Under the pieces are notes generated by a model, which saw only the letters and a program-made list of their open reading frames with translations, did no database searches and was not told the DNA's origin. From assembly GCA_947653505.1 (NCBI GenBank), contig CANTHI010000116.1, positions 1 to 9,054 of the forward strand: a stretch of DNA of 9,054 nucleotides, given 5' to 3'. Of this stretch, positions 1-6,140 are shown in pieces. The first letter of the stretch is position 1, and each line of letters opens with the position of its first letter. Origin of the DNA: an uncultured Eubacterium sp. GTDB lineage: Bacteria > Bacillota_A > Clostridia > Lachnospirales > Lachnospiraceae. The translations under genes were made by a program, and so were the position numbers.

Positions 1-39
1 GACGGTAAGATCCCGGGTGTTAAGAAGGCAAGCTGGTAA
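1..39 (+). CDS. Possible C-terminal end of an upstream plus-strand gene (partial)
   Basis: The first frame is open from the window edge for 12 codons and ends in TAA at 37-39. The residues DGKIPGVKKASW resemble the GKIPG-type segment of small excisionase/MerR-like helix-turn-helix proteins, but in those the sequence normally runs on after the tryptophan (W-x-IP), so this one would be cut short. Twelve residues are too few to assign. A second frame is also open from the edge to TAA at 56-58, so the true frame is uncertain. Confidence 0.25.
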   Translation, partial: DGKIPGVKKASW

Positions 40-184
40 AAGTTACGAAAACGAATAAAAGAATTTAACGATCATATGACACAAGATCTTAAAACAAACA
101 GGGATAACATTAACGGCGAAAATGAAGAAGATAAGGAAGACTCATTCATACTGTTTTGGTTTATCCAGATTAAGTTAAATATAA

Positions 185-217
185 ACGACTTTATACTGTT
201 ATCCAGTATAAAGTCGT
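185..217 (-). terminator. Hairpin terminator after vapD
   Basis: Perfect 14-bp inverted repeat: ACGACTTTATACTG at 185-198 and its complement at 204-217, with a 5-nt loop. It begins 5 nt past the vapD stop. On the minus strand the stem is followed by an interrupted T-rich run (TTTATATTT), which fits an intrinsic terminator for the vapD transcript. The plus-strand side has no T run. Confidence 0.8.
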
Positions 218-222
218 GATGC

Positions 223-543
223 CTATCCTGGCTCAATTTCGAATGCTTTATCAAACACATGGTTCTTGCTATGCTCCTTACCAATATTGGTTTCGCGACA
301 ATCGCGCATACAAAGGTTGAGCCAGGGATTCGTAATAACCAAATCAACTAATAGGTCTGTAATTTCTGCTGTTGTCAAGGAAATTTTAGATATGTACACG
401 GAACCTTGTATCCATTCAAAATTATTTTTCAACATATGACGCTTAATGATTTCATATGCATTATGCCAGTTTTCTGTTGGATAGTATTTCTCCAGAGCTT
501 TTGTATCGAGATCAAACGTGATTTGTTTTCTGACATTCTCCAT
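223..543 (-). CDS. vapD: VapD family Cas2-like endoribonuclease
   Basis: A 106-residue protein with the VapD signature: a first strand QITFDLDT (residues 7-14), W26 followed by NAY (28-30), and the conserved QGSVY block (46-50). VapD proteins have a small ferredoxin-like fold related to Cas2. Characterised members (Helicobacter pylori, Haemophilus influenzae) cleave RNA, and in H. influenzae VapD is the toxin of a VapXD pair. D11 and D13 in the first strand are the acidic residues I would expect to matter; this is inference. A longer reading from a GTG at 553-555 is open, but AGGTGG (552-557) sits 8 nt before the ATG at 541-543 and overlaps that GTG, so I chose the ATG. It lies 12 nt after an unrecognised gene whose stop falls inside this ribosome site, so the pair is probably translationally coupled. 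The length is slightly above the usual 90-100 residues, because of a C-terminal tail. Base composition is visibly more AT-rich than the rnf genes, which hints at acquisition. Confidence 0.87.
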   Translation of the reverse strand: MENVRKQITFDLDTKALEKYYPTENWHNAYEIIKRHMLKNNFEWIQGSVYISKISLTTAEITDLLVDLVITNPWLNLCMRDCRETNIGKEHSKNHVFDKAFEIEPG

Positions 544-551
544 GCTTTCAA

Positions 552-557
552 CCACCT
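552..557 (-). promoter_or_regulatory. Ribosome binding site deciding the vapD start
   Basis: AGGTGG on the minus strand, 8 nt from the ATG at 541-543. It overlaps the alternative GTG start (553-555) and the TAG stop of the upstream gene (556-558), so the ATG is the credible vapD start. Confidence 0.65.
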
Positions 558-858
558 ACCTCAATTTTGTTTCGTAAACTTTAAGCACATCACAATTGTC
601 ACAAGACTCTTCATCATCCAGCCACCACCAGGATATCACATGCTTTAAAAAACCATTTTCTCTGGCTAAAAACGCTGTCCCCAGATCTAAACATGGATAA
701 GCATTCTCTCCACCCTCAAAAATTAGCCTGTGCGAATCTGTACTGGAGTTCTCTACTTTTCCCGCGCGGTTATCAAACGCTTTTTCTGCAGTTTCACGTA
801 ATTTCCGTAAGGCCTCACCATTAATACTTTTCTTAATCTCGATAATTGAGCTATACAT
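556..858 (-). CDS. Unrecognised 100-residue protein, partner of vapD
   Basis: I do not recognise this family. The 100-residue protein has a charged, probably helical N-terminal third (residues 6-30), a mixed centre (GGENAYPCLDLGTAFL, 49-64), then W77-W78-W79, an acidic run DDEE (81-84), a CxxC pair (C86, C89) and a basic last residue. There is no signal peptide or membrane segment, so it is likely cytoplasmic. The reading frame extends five codons upstream to a TTG, but GGAGG at 867-871 lies 8 nt before the ATG at 856-858, which supports the ATG. A good promoter lies about 50 nt upstream and vapD begins 12 nt downstream, so the two form a short operon ended by the hairpin at 185-217. By position it could be the antitoxin or inhibitor for VapD, as VapX is in H. 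influenzae; that is inference from context, not from similarity. The CxxC could bind a metal, but a single pair is weak evidence. Confidence 0.75.
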   Translation of the reverse strand: MYSSIIEIKKSINGEALRKLRETAEKAFDNRAGKVENSSTDSHRLIFEGGENAYPCLDLGTAFLARENGFLKHVISWWWLDDEESCDNCDVLKVYETKLR

Positions 859-866
859 AATCGGTT

Positions 867-871
867 CCTCC
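867..871 (-). promoter_or_regulatory. Ribosome binding site deciding the start of the 100-residue gene
   Basis: GGAGG on the minus strand, 8 nt before the ATG at 856-858. The alternative TTG start (871-873) overlaps this site and would lack one of its own. Confidence 0.7.
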
Positions 872-876
872 AAAGC

Positions 877-1089
877 CTATATTAAATTTTGCCTGTCCTC
901 ACTATTAATTATATAAGATTTCCTGGTTAAAAGCAATGCCTGATTTTGCAAATGCATCATAACCATATTGCTTAACTGAGATGTCAAAAAATTGTCCGAA
1001 GCATCTTTCAGCTGATCATATACCAAATTGATTATCAAATCATCTTCACTGTCAGCACAGTCTTCCAGTGTAACAAGCCAAAATGACCG
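877..1089 (-). pseudogene. Possible decayed gene upstream of the vapD operon
   Basis: On the minus strand one frame is open for 70 codons between a TAA (1090-1092) and a TAG (877-879). It starts RSFWLVTLEDCADSEDDL and includes a plausible helical stretch (NLVYDQLKDASDNFL). No start codon with a ribosome site lies near its beginning; the first in-frame ATG is at codon 42. The same frame continues upstream through the TAA and a TAG (about 1132-1134) with protein-like residues (GGFLKLMP, then EFRYSQEKGLKTLC), as a gene broken by nonsense changes would. Its end lies 18 nt before the next ATG, as in an operon. Against this, the apparent vapD-operon promoter lies inside it, and I recognise no family. 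Confidence 0.27.
908..936 (-). promoter_or_regulatory. Probable sigma-A promoter of the vapD operon
   Basis: On the minus strand: -35 TTGCTT (931-936), 17-nt spacer, and a perfect -10 TATAAT (908-913). Transcription would start near 901, giving an untranslated leader of about 40 nt before the ATG at 858. The -10 is perfect; the -35 matches only the TTG half. Confidence 0.55.
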
Positions 1090-1184
1090 TTAGCATAAAG
1101 TCTTCAATCCTTTCTCCTGCGAGTACCTAAATTCCTATGGCATCAATTTAAGAAAGCCGCCTGTACCACTGTTAAATATTATTC

Positions 1185-1200
1185 AGGGGCAAATGCCCTT
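1185..1200 (-). terminator. Weak hairpin, possible terminator of the DUF5688-like gene
   Basis: AGGGGC (1185-1190) pairs with GCCCTT (1195-1200) around a 4-nt loop, with one G-U pair. It lies 34 nt past the gene's stop. On the minus strand an AT-rich run with scattered Ts follows, so it is a weak terminator at best. Confidence 0.3.
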
Positions 1201-1234
1201 ATTTCAGCTGATTCTCATATTCCAGGTTAGAATA

Positions 1235-2233
1235 TCACAACTCTAAAGGCGCAAATTCCTTCGTCTGTGCATCATACAAAAATACTTTTCTGGAAAGAAT
1301 CTCCGACGGATCAAACTCCGCAAGCACACCTTTTAAATTTTTCAAAATATTCCGTGGCGGAAAAGACTTTTCGCAATGGATCTGCGCGTCATGGATACTT
1401 GTAAATGCGACGTAAAAATTCCCGCCGGCCATCTGCGCTATTTTTTCCTTTACACCCGGATAAAACATCGCAATGGCTCCATTGGTCTGTTTTGTCGTTG
1501 TAACAGTCGGTATCTGCATCGGAAGAATTTTGTCCATTCCGCTGCCGACAGCCATAAACGCGCCTTTCGCATAAGGAGGATTGAGCGTATCCATCGGATT
1601 CAGATACATGCGCGGCGGTGCAAGGACATACGTATTCATCAGCGCTTCTTCAAAGATCTGATCTTCGGAAACTCCCCATTTGTCATACGCGGCTTTCGGA
1701 ACCTTGGATGTCGTCAGCCCCTGTTCTTTGTTCTCGCTGATCACCATATACAGTACGAGCGCGATATCCCCGATCCTGCGGTACATATGGTCTTTCAGCC
1801 GGAACCGGTGATCGTTAAAATTCAAAGGCCGGATGATCAGGTGCTTTTTAGCCGCCTCATACTGATCCAGAGCAGAAAAAACGTCCGAGCTGCAAAACGT
1901 ATTGATTGCGTTCAGATTCTGCCGCACAATCTCCCATACATAGTCCCATCCCTGCTCCTGATAGCTCTGGTACAGATATGCCGTTTCAAAACGGCACATA
2001 TTCTGCAGCCCGTCTTCTTGCAGCCGTATGACTACGAAGCTGCCGATCAGGGTATCCGATTCTGTCTTGTGATAGCGGATATTCGTATTGCGGATGATCT
2101 CCAGTGTTTCCTTATCATCTGGCGAAGCCGTAAGTCCATCCTCATAATAGGTAATACTTTCAGGAGTAAGGTGCCATTCCTCTTTCTGCAAAAGTCCCTG
2201 CATAAATGCATCTGTAAATTCTTTTTCTGTCAT
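1235..2233 (-). CDS. DUF5688-like protein of unknown function
   Basis: A 332-residue soluble protein without signal peptide or membrane segments. Two regions match my memory of the DUF5688 family, which is common in Lachnospiraceae. The first is a central block where a helical segment (IGDIALVLYMVI, 154-165) leads to WGVSEDQIFEEALMNT (186-201). The second is a C-terminal block: NGAIAMFYPGVKEKIA (251-266), then FYVAFTSIHDAQIH (273-286), where the family usually has a SIHE-type motif; here the glutamate position is D282. The family has no known biochemical role, so none is assigned. A likely family feature is the N-terminal NTNIRYHKT segment (49-57). The start ATG follows AGGCGG (2243-2248) by 9 nt, a weaker site than those of the rnf genes. 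It lies on the same strand as rnfB but beyond a strong terminator, so it is probably transcribed separately; I found no convincing promoter in 2234-2308. DUF assignment is from recall, not a search. Confidence 0.85.
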   Translation of the reverse strand: MTEKEFTDAFMQGLLQKEEWHLTPESITYYEDGLTASPDDKETLEIIRNTNIRYHKTESDTLIGSFVVIRLQEDGLQNMCRFETAYLYQSYQEQGWDYVWEIVRQNLNAINTFCSSDVFSALDQYEAAKKHLIIRPLNFNDHRFRLKDHMYRRIGDIALVLYMVISENKEQGLTTSKVPKAAYDKWGVSEDQIFEEALMNTYVLAPPRMYLNPMDTLNPPYAKGAFMAVGSGMDKILPMQIPTVTTTKQTNGAIAMFYPGVKEKIAQMAGGNFYVAFTSIHDAQIHCEKSFPPRNILKNLKGVLAEFDPSEILSRKVFLYDAQTKEFAPLEL

Positions 2234-2308
2234 TGTACATGCCCGCCTTTCTGTTCTGTTTTTCTGCTCTGCCCTTTTTTCGTTCCAGCCTGTTTTTTAC
2301 GATATGCC

Positions 2309-2350
2309 GATAAAAACCTCTGAACAGAATCTGTCCCAGAGGTTTTTATC
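2309..2350. terminator. Strong bidirectional terminator ending the rnf operon
   Basis: Perfect 14-bp inverted repeat: GATAAAAACCTCTG (2309-2322) and its complement (2337-2350). A further 4-bp stem within the loop (2324-2327 with 2331-2334) gives one long hairpin. Because the arms contain A5/T5 runs, a T run follows the GC part of the stem on either strand. It starts 17 nt after the rnfB stop, so it ends the rnf transcript and insulates the DUF5688-like gene. Confidence 0.87.
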
Positions 2351-2367
2351 ATGATACTATACTGTCC

Positions 2368-3171
2368 TTATTTTGATACCATATGAATGACCTTCTTCGG
2401 GCACTTTTCTACGCAGGTCCCGCATCCGGTACATTTTGCATAGTCAATATGCGCGATATTATCTGTTACATGAATTGCGTCATGCTCACAGTTTTTCTCA
2501 CATAAATGGCATCCGATACATCCTGCGGAGCAGGCTGCCATGACTTCCTTGCCTTTGCCTTTGGAATTGCAAAGGACTTTTACCGGTGCGTCGTAAGGCA
2601 CCAGCTCAATCAGGTTATTCGGACATGCCGCCACGCACTTGCCGCAGGCTTTACATGCTTCCGGATCTACGACTGCGATCCCGTCTATGATGTGTACGGC
2701 GTCAAACGGACATGCCTTAACACAGGAGCCAAAGCCCATACACCCGTAATTACAGGATTTTGGCCCTTTGTTTGGTACGTAAACGACTGCCTGACAGTCT
2801 TCCACGCCGCTGTACTCATAATCCTGCTTTGCTTTTTCGCAATTGCCGCCGCATTTTACAAACGCGACCTTACGTCCGCCTTCTTCCGCAGCCACGCCCA
2901 TAATATCACCGATCGCTGCTGCTACAGAAGGACCGCCGACCGGGCACTGGCCGACCGGAGCCTCGCCCTTGACAATCGCTGCCGCAAGGCCAGAGCATCC
3001 GGGATACCCGCAGCCGCCGCAGTTGTTGCCAGGAAGGACGCCCAGAATCTTTTCTTCTCTTTCGTCGACTTCTACCTTTAAACGGTCTCCTGCGATACCA
3101 AGGATCAGGCCGACCAGGATTCCTGTGCCGCCGACCGCTGCGGCAGCAATCATAATAGCTGTTATATTCAT
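2368..3171 (-). CDS. rnfB: Rnf complex subunit B, polyferredoxin (entry point for ferredoxin electrons)
   Basis: RnfB is the subunit that accepts electrons from reduced ferredoxin at the cytoplasmic face and passes them to the membrane part of the complex. The 267-residue protein begins with one membrane anchor (about residues 4-27). The N-terminal [4Fe-4S] motif follows: C51, C54, C59, C76 (CGGCGYPGC...C). Two ferredoxin-like units come next, C140/C144/C150/C154 with C173/C176/C179/C183 (CKACGKCVAACP), and C214/C218/C221/C224/C228 with C247/C250/C253/C257 (CTGCGTCVEKCP). Five clusters are therefore directly supported. Extra cysteines C107, C111, C126 and C201 are not assigned by these motifs. 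The length fits the clostridial form with a second ferredoxin unit, longer than the proteobacterial one. It is last in the operon, 12 nt after rnfA, with AGGAGG (3180-3185) 8 nt before the ATG and overlapping the rnfA stop. Confidence 0.96.
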   Translation of the reverse strand: MNITAIMIAAAAVGGTGILVGLILGIAGDRLKVEVDEREEKILGVLPGNNCGGCGYPGCSGLAAAIVKGEAPVGQCPVGGPSVAAAIGDIMGVAAEEGGRKVAFVKCGGNCEKAKQDYEYSGVEDCQAVVYVPNKGPKSCNYGCMGFGSCVKACPFDAVHIIDGIAVVDPEACKACGKCVAACPNNLIELVPYDAPVKVLCNSKGKGKEVMAACSAGCIGCHLCEKNCEHDAIHVTDNIAHIDYAKCTGCGTCVEKCPKKVIHMVSK

Positions 3172-3183
3172 CTGACTGTCCTC

Positions 3184-3759
3184 CTATATAACTCCGGAAA
3201 ATCCGAAAAATGCGATAGACATCAGTCCTGCGGTAACAAGTACGATCGCAGAGCCTTTGAATGTCTCCGGCACATCGTTGTATTCGATCTTTTCACGCAG
3301 GCCTGCCATAATCACGATCGCGATAAAGAAACCAACCGCTGTGGAAAATCCATACACTACCGTCTTTAAGATGCTGTATCCATATGTAACACTGTTTAAC
3401 GCGACACCAAGCACTGCACAGTTTGTCGTAATTAACGGCAGATATACGCCGAGCGATTCATACAAAGCGTGCATGAATTTCTTTAAAAACATCTCTACGA
3501 ACTGTACGAGCGCCGCTATGACAACGATAAAGACAATCGTCTGCAGATATGCGACGTCCAGTGGATTTAATATAAATTTGTAAATCAGTCCTGTGGCAAA
3601 CGATGCCAGCGAAATAACGAAAATAACCGCTCCGCCCATGCCGGCTGCCGTGTCTACTTTTTTGGATACACCAAGAAATGGACAGATTCCGAGAAACTGG
3701 CTTAACACAACGTTATTTACAATTGCCGCACCGATGGCGGTCAGAATTAATTCTGTCAT
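3184..3759 (-). CDS. rnfA: Rnf complex subunit A, membrane subunit
   Basis: RnfA is an integral membrane protein, homologous to RnfE and to NqrD/NqrE, and forms the core through which electrons cross the membrane. The 191-residue protein shows about six hydrophobic segments (roughly 5-25, 39-60, 70-90, 102-122, 132-152, 170-190). The two cysteines known in this family to hold an intramembrane [2Fe-2S] cluster together with RnfE are present: C26 in GICPFLG and C114 in TTNCAVLG. Length is typical. It starts 12 nt after rnfE with AGGAGG (3768-3773) 8 nt from the ATG; that site overlaps the rnfE TAG stop, which suggests translational coupling. RnfA and RnfE are usually inserted with opposite topology, which explains how one cluster can be shared by paired half-motifs. 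Confidence 0.96.
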   Translation of the reverse strand: MTELILTAIGAAIVNNVVLSQFLGICPFLGVSKKVDTAAGMGGAVIFVISLASFATGLIYKFILNPLDVAYLQTIVFIVVIAALVQFVEMFLKKFMHALYESLGVYLPLITTNCAVLGVALNSVTYGYSILKTVVYGFSTAVGFFIAIVIMAGLREKIEYNDVPETFKGSAIVLVTAGLMSIAFFGFSGVI

Positions 3760-3771
3760 CTATCTGTCCTC

Positions 3772-4548
3772 CTATACTTCATCTTTCTTTTCGCCGGAAT
3801 GTAAATGGCCGCTGCATAATGCGTTGCCGCATGAAGAGCAGTCACCTGCCAGACATCCCTGTGCCGGCGGAAGCGGTTTTCCTTTTTCTTCCGCGCGTTT
3901 TCTGATGATGTTCATAACCGCAACAAGCATCGACAGTACGAAAAACGCCCCCGGTGCAAGCACAAAGATCGTAATCGGTGTAAAGCCTGCCTTGCCTGCT
4001 GCCGCGTCAGCCAGCGGCAGTACCTGTACGCCAAAGATCTGGCCCGCACCCAGAATCTCACGGAAAATACCGATCATCGTCAGTCCGAACGTAAATCCAA
4101 GTCCCATGCCGATTCCGTCAAAAATCGATGGAATAACAGGATTTTTGGAAGCATAGCTTTCCGCACGTCCCAAAATAATACAGTTTACTACGATCAGCGG
4201 AATATACAGACCGAGCGAAGCGTATAAATCCGGTGTAAAGCCCTGCATCATAAACTGGATCATCGTTACAAAAGATGCTACGATCACGATAAACGCAGGC
4301 ATACGCACGCCGTCCGGTATGATCTTACGTAATAAGGAAATCATCAGGTTGGACATGACAAGCACGATCGTCGTGGAAAGTCCCATACCGACGCCATTCA
4401 TCGCCGATGTCGTAACCGCGAGCGTCGGACACATACCAAGCATCAGGATAAACGTCGGATTTTCTTTTACAATCCCGTTATACAGCCGTTCGCTGCATGT
4501 TTTTCCCAAATCCGTATTTTTATCAATTTCTACTCCTATTTCTGCCAT
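3772..4548 (-). CDS. rnfE: Rnf complex subunit E, membrane subunit with Cys/His-rich tail
   Basis: RnfE pairs with RnfA in the membrane core. The 258-residue protein has about six hydrophobic segments between residues 31 and 214, with the expected cluster cysteines C40 (GMCPTLAV) and C123 (VNCIILGRAE). Conserved loops such as GFTPDLYASLGLYIPLI (103-119) match the family. After the last membrane helix and a basic stretch (RKRAEEKGK), the protein carries an extra tail of about 28 residues containing C232, C237, C240, C245, H248 and H250 and ending in charged residues. This tail is absent from the proteobacterial proteins that I know and looks like a small metal or iron-sulfur site. I cannot say how widespread it is. 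The ATG overlaps the rnfG stop by one base (TAATG), with AGGAGG (4558-4563) 9 nt upstream. Confidence 0.95.
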   Translation of the reverse strand: MAEIGVEIDKNTDLGKTCSERLYNGIVKENPTFILMLGMCPTLAVTTSAMNGVGMGLSTTIVLVMSNLMISLLRKIIPDGVRMPAFIVIVASFVTMIQFMMQGFTPDLYASLGLYIPLIVVNCIILGRAESYASKNPVIPSIFDGIGMGLGFTFGLTMIGIFREILGAGQIFGVQVLPLADAAAGKAGFTPITIFVLAPGAFFVLSMLVAVMNIIRKRAEEKGKPLPPAQGCLAGDCSSCGNALCSGHLHSGEKKDEV

Positions 4549-5156
4549 TAATTACCGCCTCCTATACTTCTGAAATAAGCGAGTCCAGCATTGACCGCAT
4601 TTGTAACGGCTCTTGAGGAAATCGTCGCGCCGCTTAAGGCATCTATCTGATTGTCTGCGGAAGCGCCTGTTTTGGTCACTTCAAAAGCTTCCACATTTTT
4701 CCCTTCAAACTGGGATTTGAAATCTGCGTCCGCAACCTTTGAGCCAAGTCCCGGTGTCTCGCTGATTGATGTGGTCGCGTATCCATTTAAATCGCCATTC
4801 ACCGTAATTCCCATCGACAGGGTAATGTTTGCCTGACTGCCTTCCGTAGAAGTCACTGTGATCACGTAGCCAAGCGTATTTCCCGCGTCATCCAGCGCTA
4901 CCTGCGCACCTTCCACGAGATCATTCGCATAGCCTGCGTCTGCCGCTGTTTTGGTCGCCGCATCCACGTCAAATTCCGCATATTCCTCAAAAGAAGCCGC
5001 ATCCGCAAACACATTCCGGTATGCGGTCTGCTCCTTGTCATAATTTGCTTTTGCAATCGGCTCAAGCGTAATATCATGAACCAGACCAAGTAAAAAGCCG
5101 GCGATTAATGTAATGACCGTAAGGATCACCGCGTCATGGATAATCTTATTTTTCAT
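4548..5156 (-). CDS. rnfG: Rnf complex subunit G, flavoprotein with covalent FMN
   Basis: RnfG carries FMN bound covalently to a threonine and relays electrons on the outer face of the membrane. The 202-residue protein has one N-terminal membrane anchor (about 9-27) followed by an extracytoplasmic FMN-binding domain. The flavinylation motif is clear: LSGATISS with T178 as the attachment residue. The conserved ETPGLGSKV segment (133-141) is also present. An FMN transferase (ApbE) must act on it, but none is encoded in this window. The start codon overlaps the rnfD stop by four bases (ATGA), and AGGAGG (5166-5171) lies 9 nt upstream. The length is near the usual 190-210 residues. Confidence 0.95.
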   Translation of the reverse strand: MKNKIIHDAVILTVITLIAGFLLGLVHDITLEPIAKANYDKEQTAYRNVFADAASFEEYAEFDVDAATKTAADAGYANDLVEGAQVALDDAGNTLGYVITVTSTEGSQANITLSMGITVNGDLNGYATTSISETPGLGSKVADADFKSQFEGKNVEAFEVTKTGASADNQIDALSGATISSRAVTNAVNAGLAYFRSIGGGN

Positions 5157-6091
5157 GCCTGCTTCCCTCCTTTGCCAAACGCTGTCGGAACTGTAAACCG
5201 TTCAATCAGCGGTACTAACAGGTTGCTGAAAATGATCGCATAGGATACACCTTCTGCATTAGCGCCAAAAATACGGAAAATTCCGGTCAGCAGTCCTAAA
5301 ATAATACCAAAAATAATCTGACCGAGCGGGGTAATCGGTGAGGTAACATAATCGGTCGCCATGAAAAACGCGCCAAGCATAATACCGCCGCCGCAAAGCT
5401 GGGCTGTCACAAATGTCCAGTCAAATCCATGTCCGCCAAACAGCAGAATAAATATCGTAAACGTAATAATATAAGAAGCGGGGATTCTAAGATCAATGAC
5501 TCCCATTAAAATCAGAAAGATCGCTCCGATTAAAATCGCAATCGCGGATGTCTCGCCGATCGTACCTGCTGTCTTTCCGATCAGCATATCCATTACGGTC
5601 ACGTCCAGCTTTTCCCCGCTTTTTAACAGGGCCAGCGGCGTCGCCGTACTTACGCCGTCATATGTAAAGGCTGTCATGCTACCGGTAAAGGAAATGAGCA
5701 GGAAGCATCTTGCTCCAAGCGCCGGGTTCATAAAGTTCTGCCCCAGACCGCCAAACAGCATTTTTACTACTACAATCGCAAACACACCGCCCAATACTGC
5801 CTGCCAGTACGGAAGGGACACCGGAAGGTTTAACGCCAGCAGCAGACCGGTAACAACCGCACTTAAATCATGCAGCGTATTGGGACGCTTTGTAATTTTT
5901 TCAAACACCCATTCCGAAGCCATACAGCTTAAAATGGTCAGTACAATCAGGATCAGGGCCCGCAGTCCAAAGTTGTAAACGCCGAACAGACTGGTAGGCA
6001 GTAATGCCAGAATGACATACAGCATAATTTTGTCCGTAGTATCCTTGGCACGGACATGTGGTGAAGATGAAACTTTTAACATATCACTCAC
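5153..6091 (-). CDS. rnfD: Rnf complex subunit D, membrane flavoprotein (GTG start)
   Basis: RnfD is a polytopic membrane subunit, homologous to NqrB, that carries a second covalent FMN. The 312-residue protein has about nine or ten hydrophobic segments. The flavin motif is DGVSTATPL with T151 as the likely attachment site (SxAT). Other family blocks are GGLGQNFMNPALGAR (114-128) and DYVTSPITPLGQIIFGIILG (247-266). The start is a GTG at 6089-6091: AGAGGTG (6099-6105) is 7 nt from it, whereas the in-frame ATG at 6080-6082 is 16 nt away. It follows rnfC after a 49-nt gap, the longest gap inside the operon, and its stop overlaps the rnfG start. The flanking SPHVRAKDTTDKIM segment (10-23) is the typical cytoplasmic N-terminus of this family. 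Confidence 0.95.
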   Translation of the reverse strand: MSDMLKVSSSPHVRAKDTTDKIMLYVILALLPTSLFGVYNFGLRALILIVLTILSCMASEWVFEKITKRPNTLHDLSAVVTGLLLALNLPVSLPYWQAVLGGVFAIVVVKMLFGGLGQNFMNPALGARCFLLISFTGSMTAFTYDGVSTATPLALLKSGEKLDVTVMDMLIGKTAGTIGETSAIAILIGAIFLILMGVIDLRIPASYIITFTIFILLFGGHGFDWTFVTAQLCGGGIMLGAFFMATDYVTSPITPLGQIIFGIILGLLTGIFRIFGANAEGVSYAIIFSNLLVPLIERFTVPTAFGKGGKQA

Positions 6092-6098
6092 AGTTGTT

Positions 6099-6105
6099 CA
6101 CCTCT
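6099..6105 (-). promoter_or_regulatory. Ribosome binding site supporting the rnfD GTG start
   Basis: AGAGGTG on the minus strand, 7 nt before the GTG at 6089-6091 and 16 nt before the nearest in-frame ATG. The spacing favours the GTG. Confidence 0.65.
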
Positions 6106-6140
6106 TTCTTCGTATTCCTTTTCTTTCATTCCTATTCTTC

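Larger units (their letters stand above)
877..1234. other. AT-rich gap with no intact gene
   Basis: This 358-base stretch between the vapD operon and the DUF5688-like gene contains no complete gene that I can support. It holds the probable vapD-operon promoter, the 70-codon broken frame described separately, and weak hairpins near the end of the DUF5688-like gene (1185-1200, and 1217-1235 over its stop codon). No tRNA, insertion-sequence ends or direct repeats are apparent. Confidence 0.6.

Noticed and set aside
76..219. Plus-strand 47-codon ATG frame, acidic with a hydrophobic end
   Set aside because: There is no ribosome site, and its last third is the vapD terminator stem. It is most likely chance.
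72..347. Minus-strand 91-codon frame overlapping the vapD 3' end and its terminator
   Set aside because: It runs through the terminator hairpin and conflicts with vapD, which has clear family motifs.
223..543. Cas2 of a CRISPR-Cas system
   Set aside because: VapD shares the fold, but the QGSVY and FDLDT blocks are VapD-type, and there is no cas1 or repeat array nearby.
1376..2323. Plus-strand 315-codon open frame opposite the DUF5688-like gene
   Set aside because: It is an antisense shadow. The minus-strand reading has family-like motifs and a ribosome site, whereas this one is rich in Arg, Ile, His and Cys and matches nothing.
3593..4156. Plus-strand 187-codon frame opposite rnfE and rnfA
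   Set aside because: Antisense shadow of two unmistakable membrane subunits.
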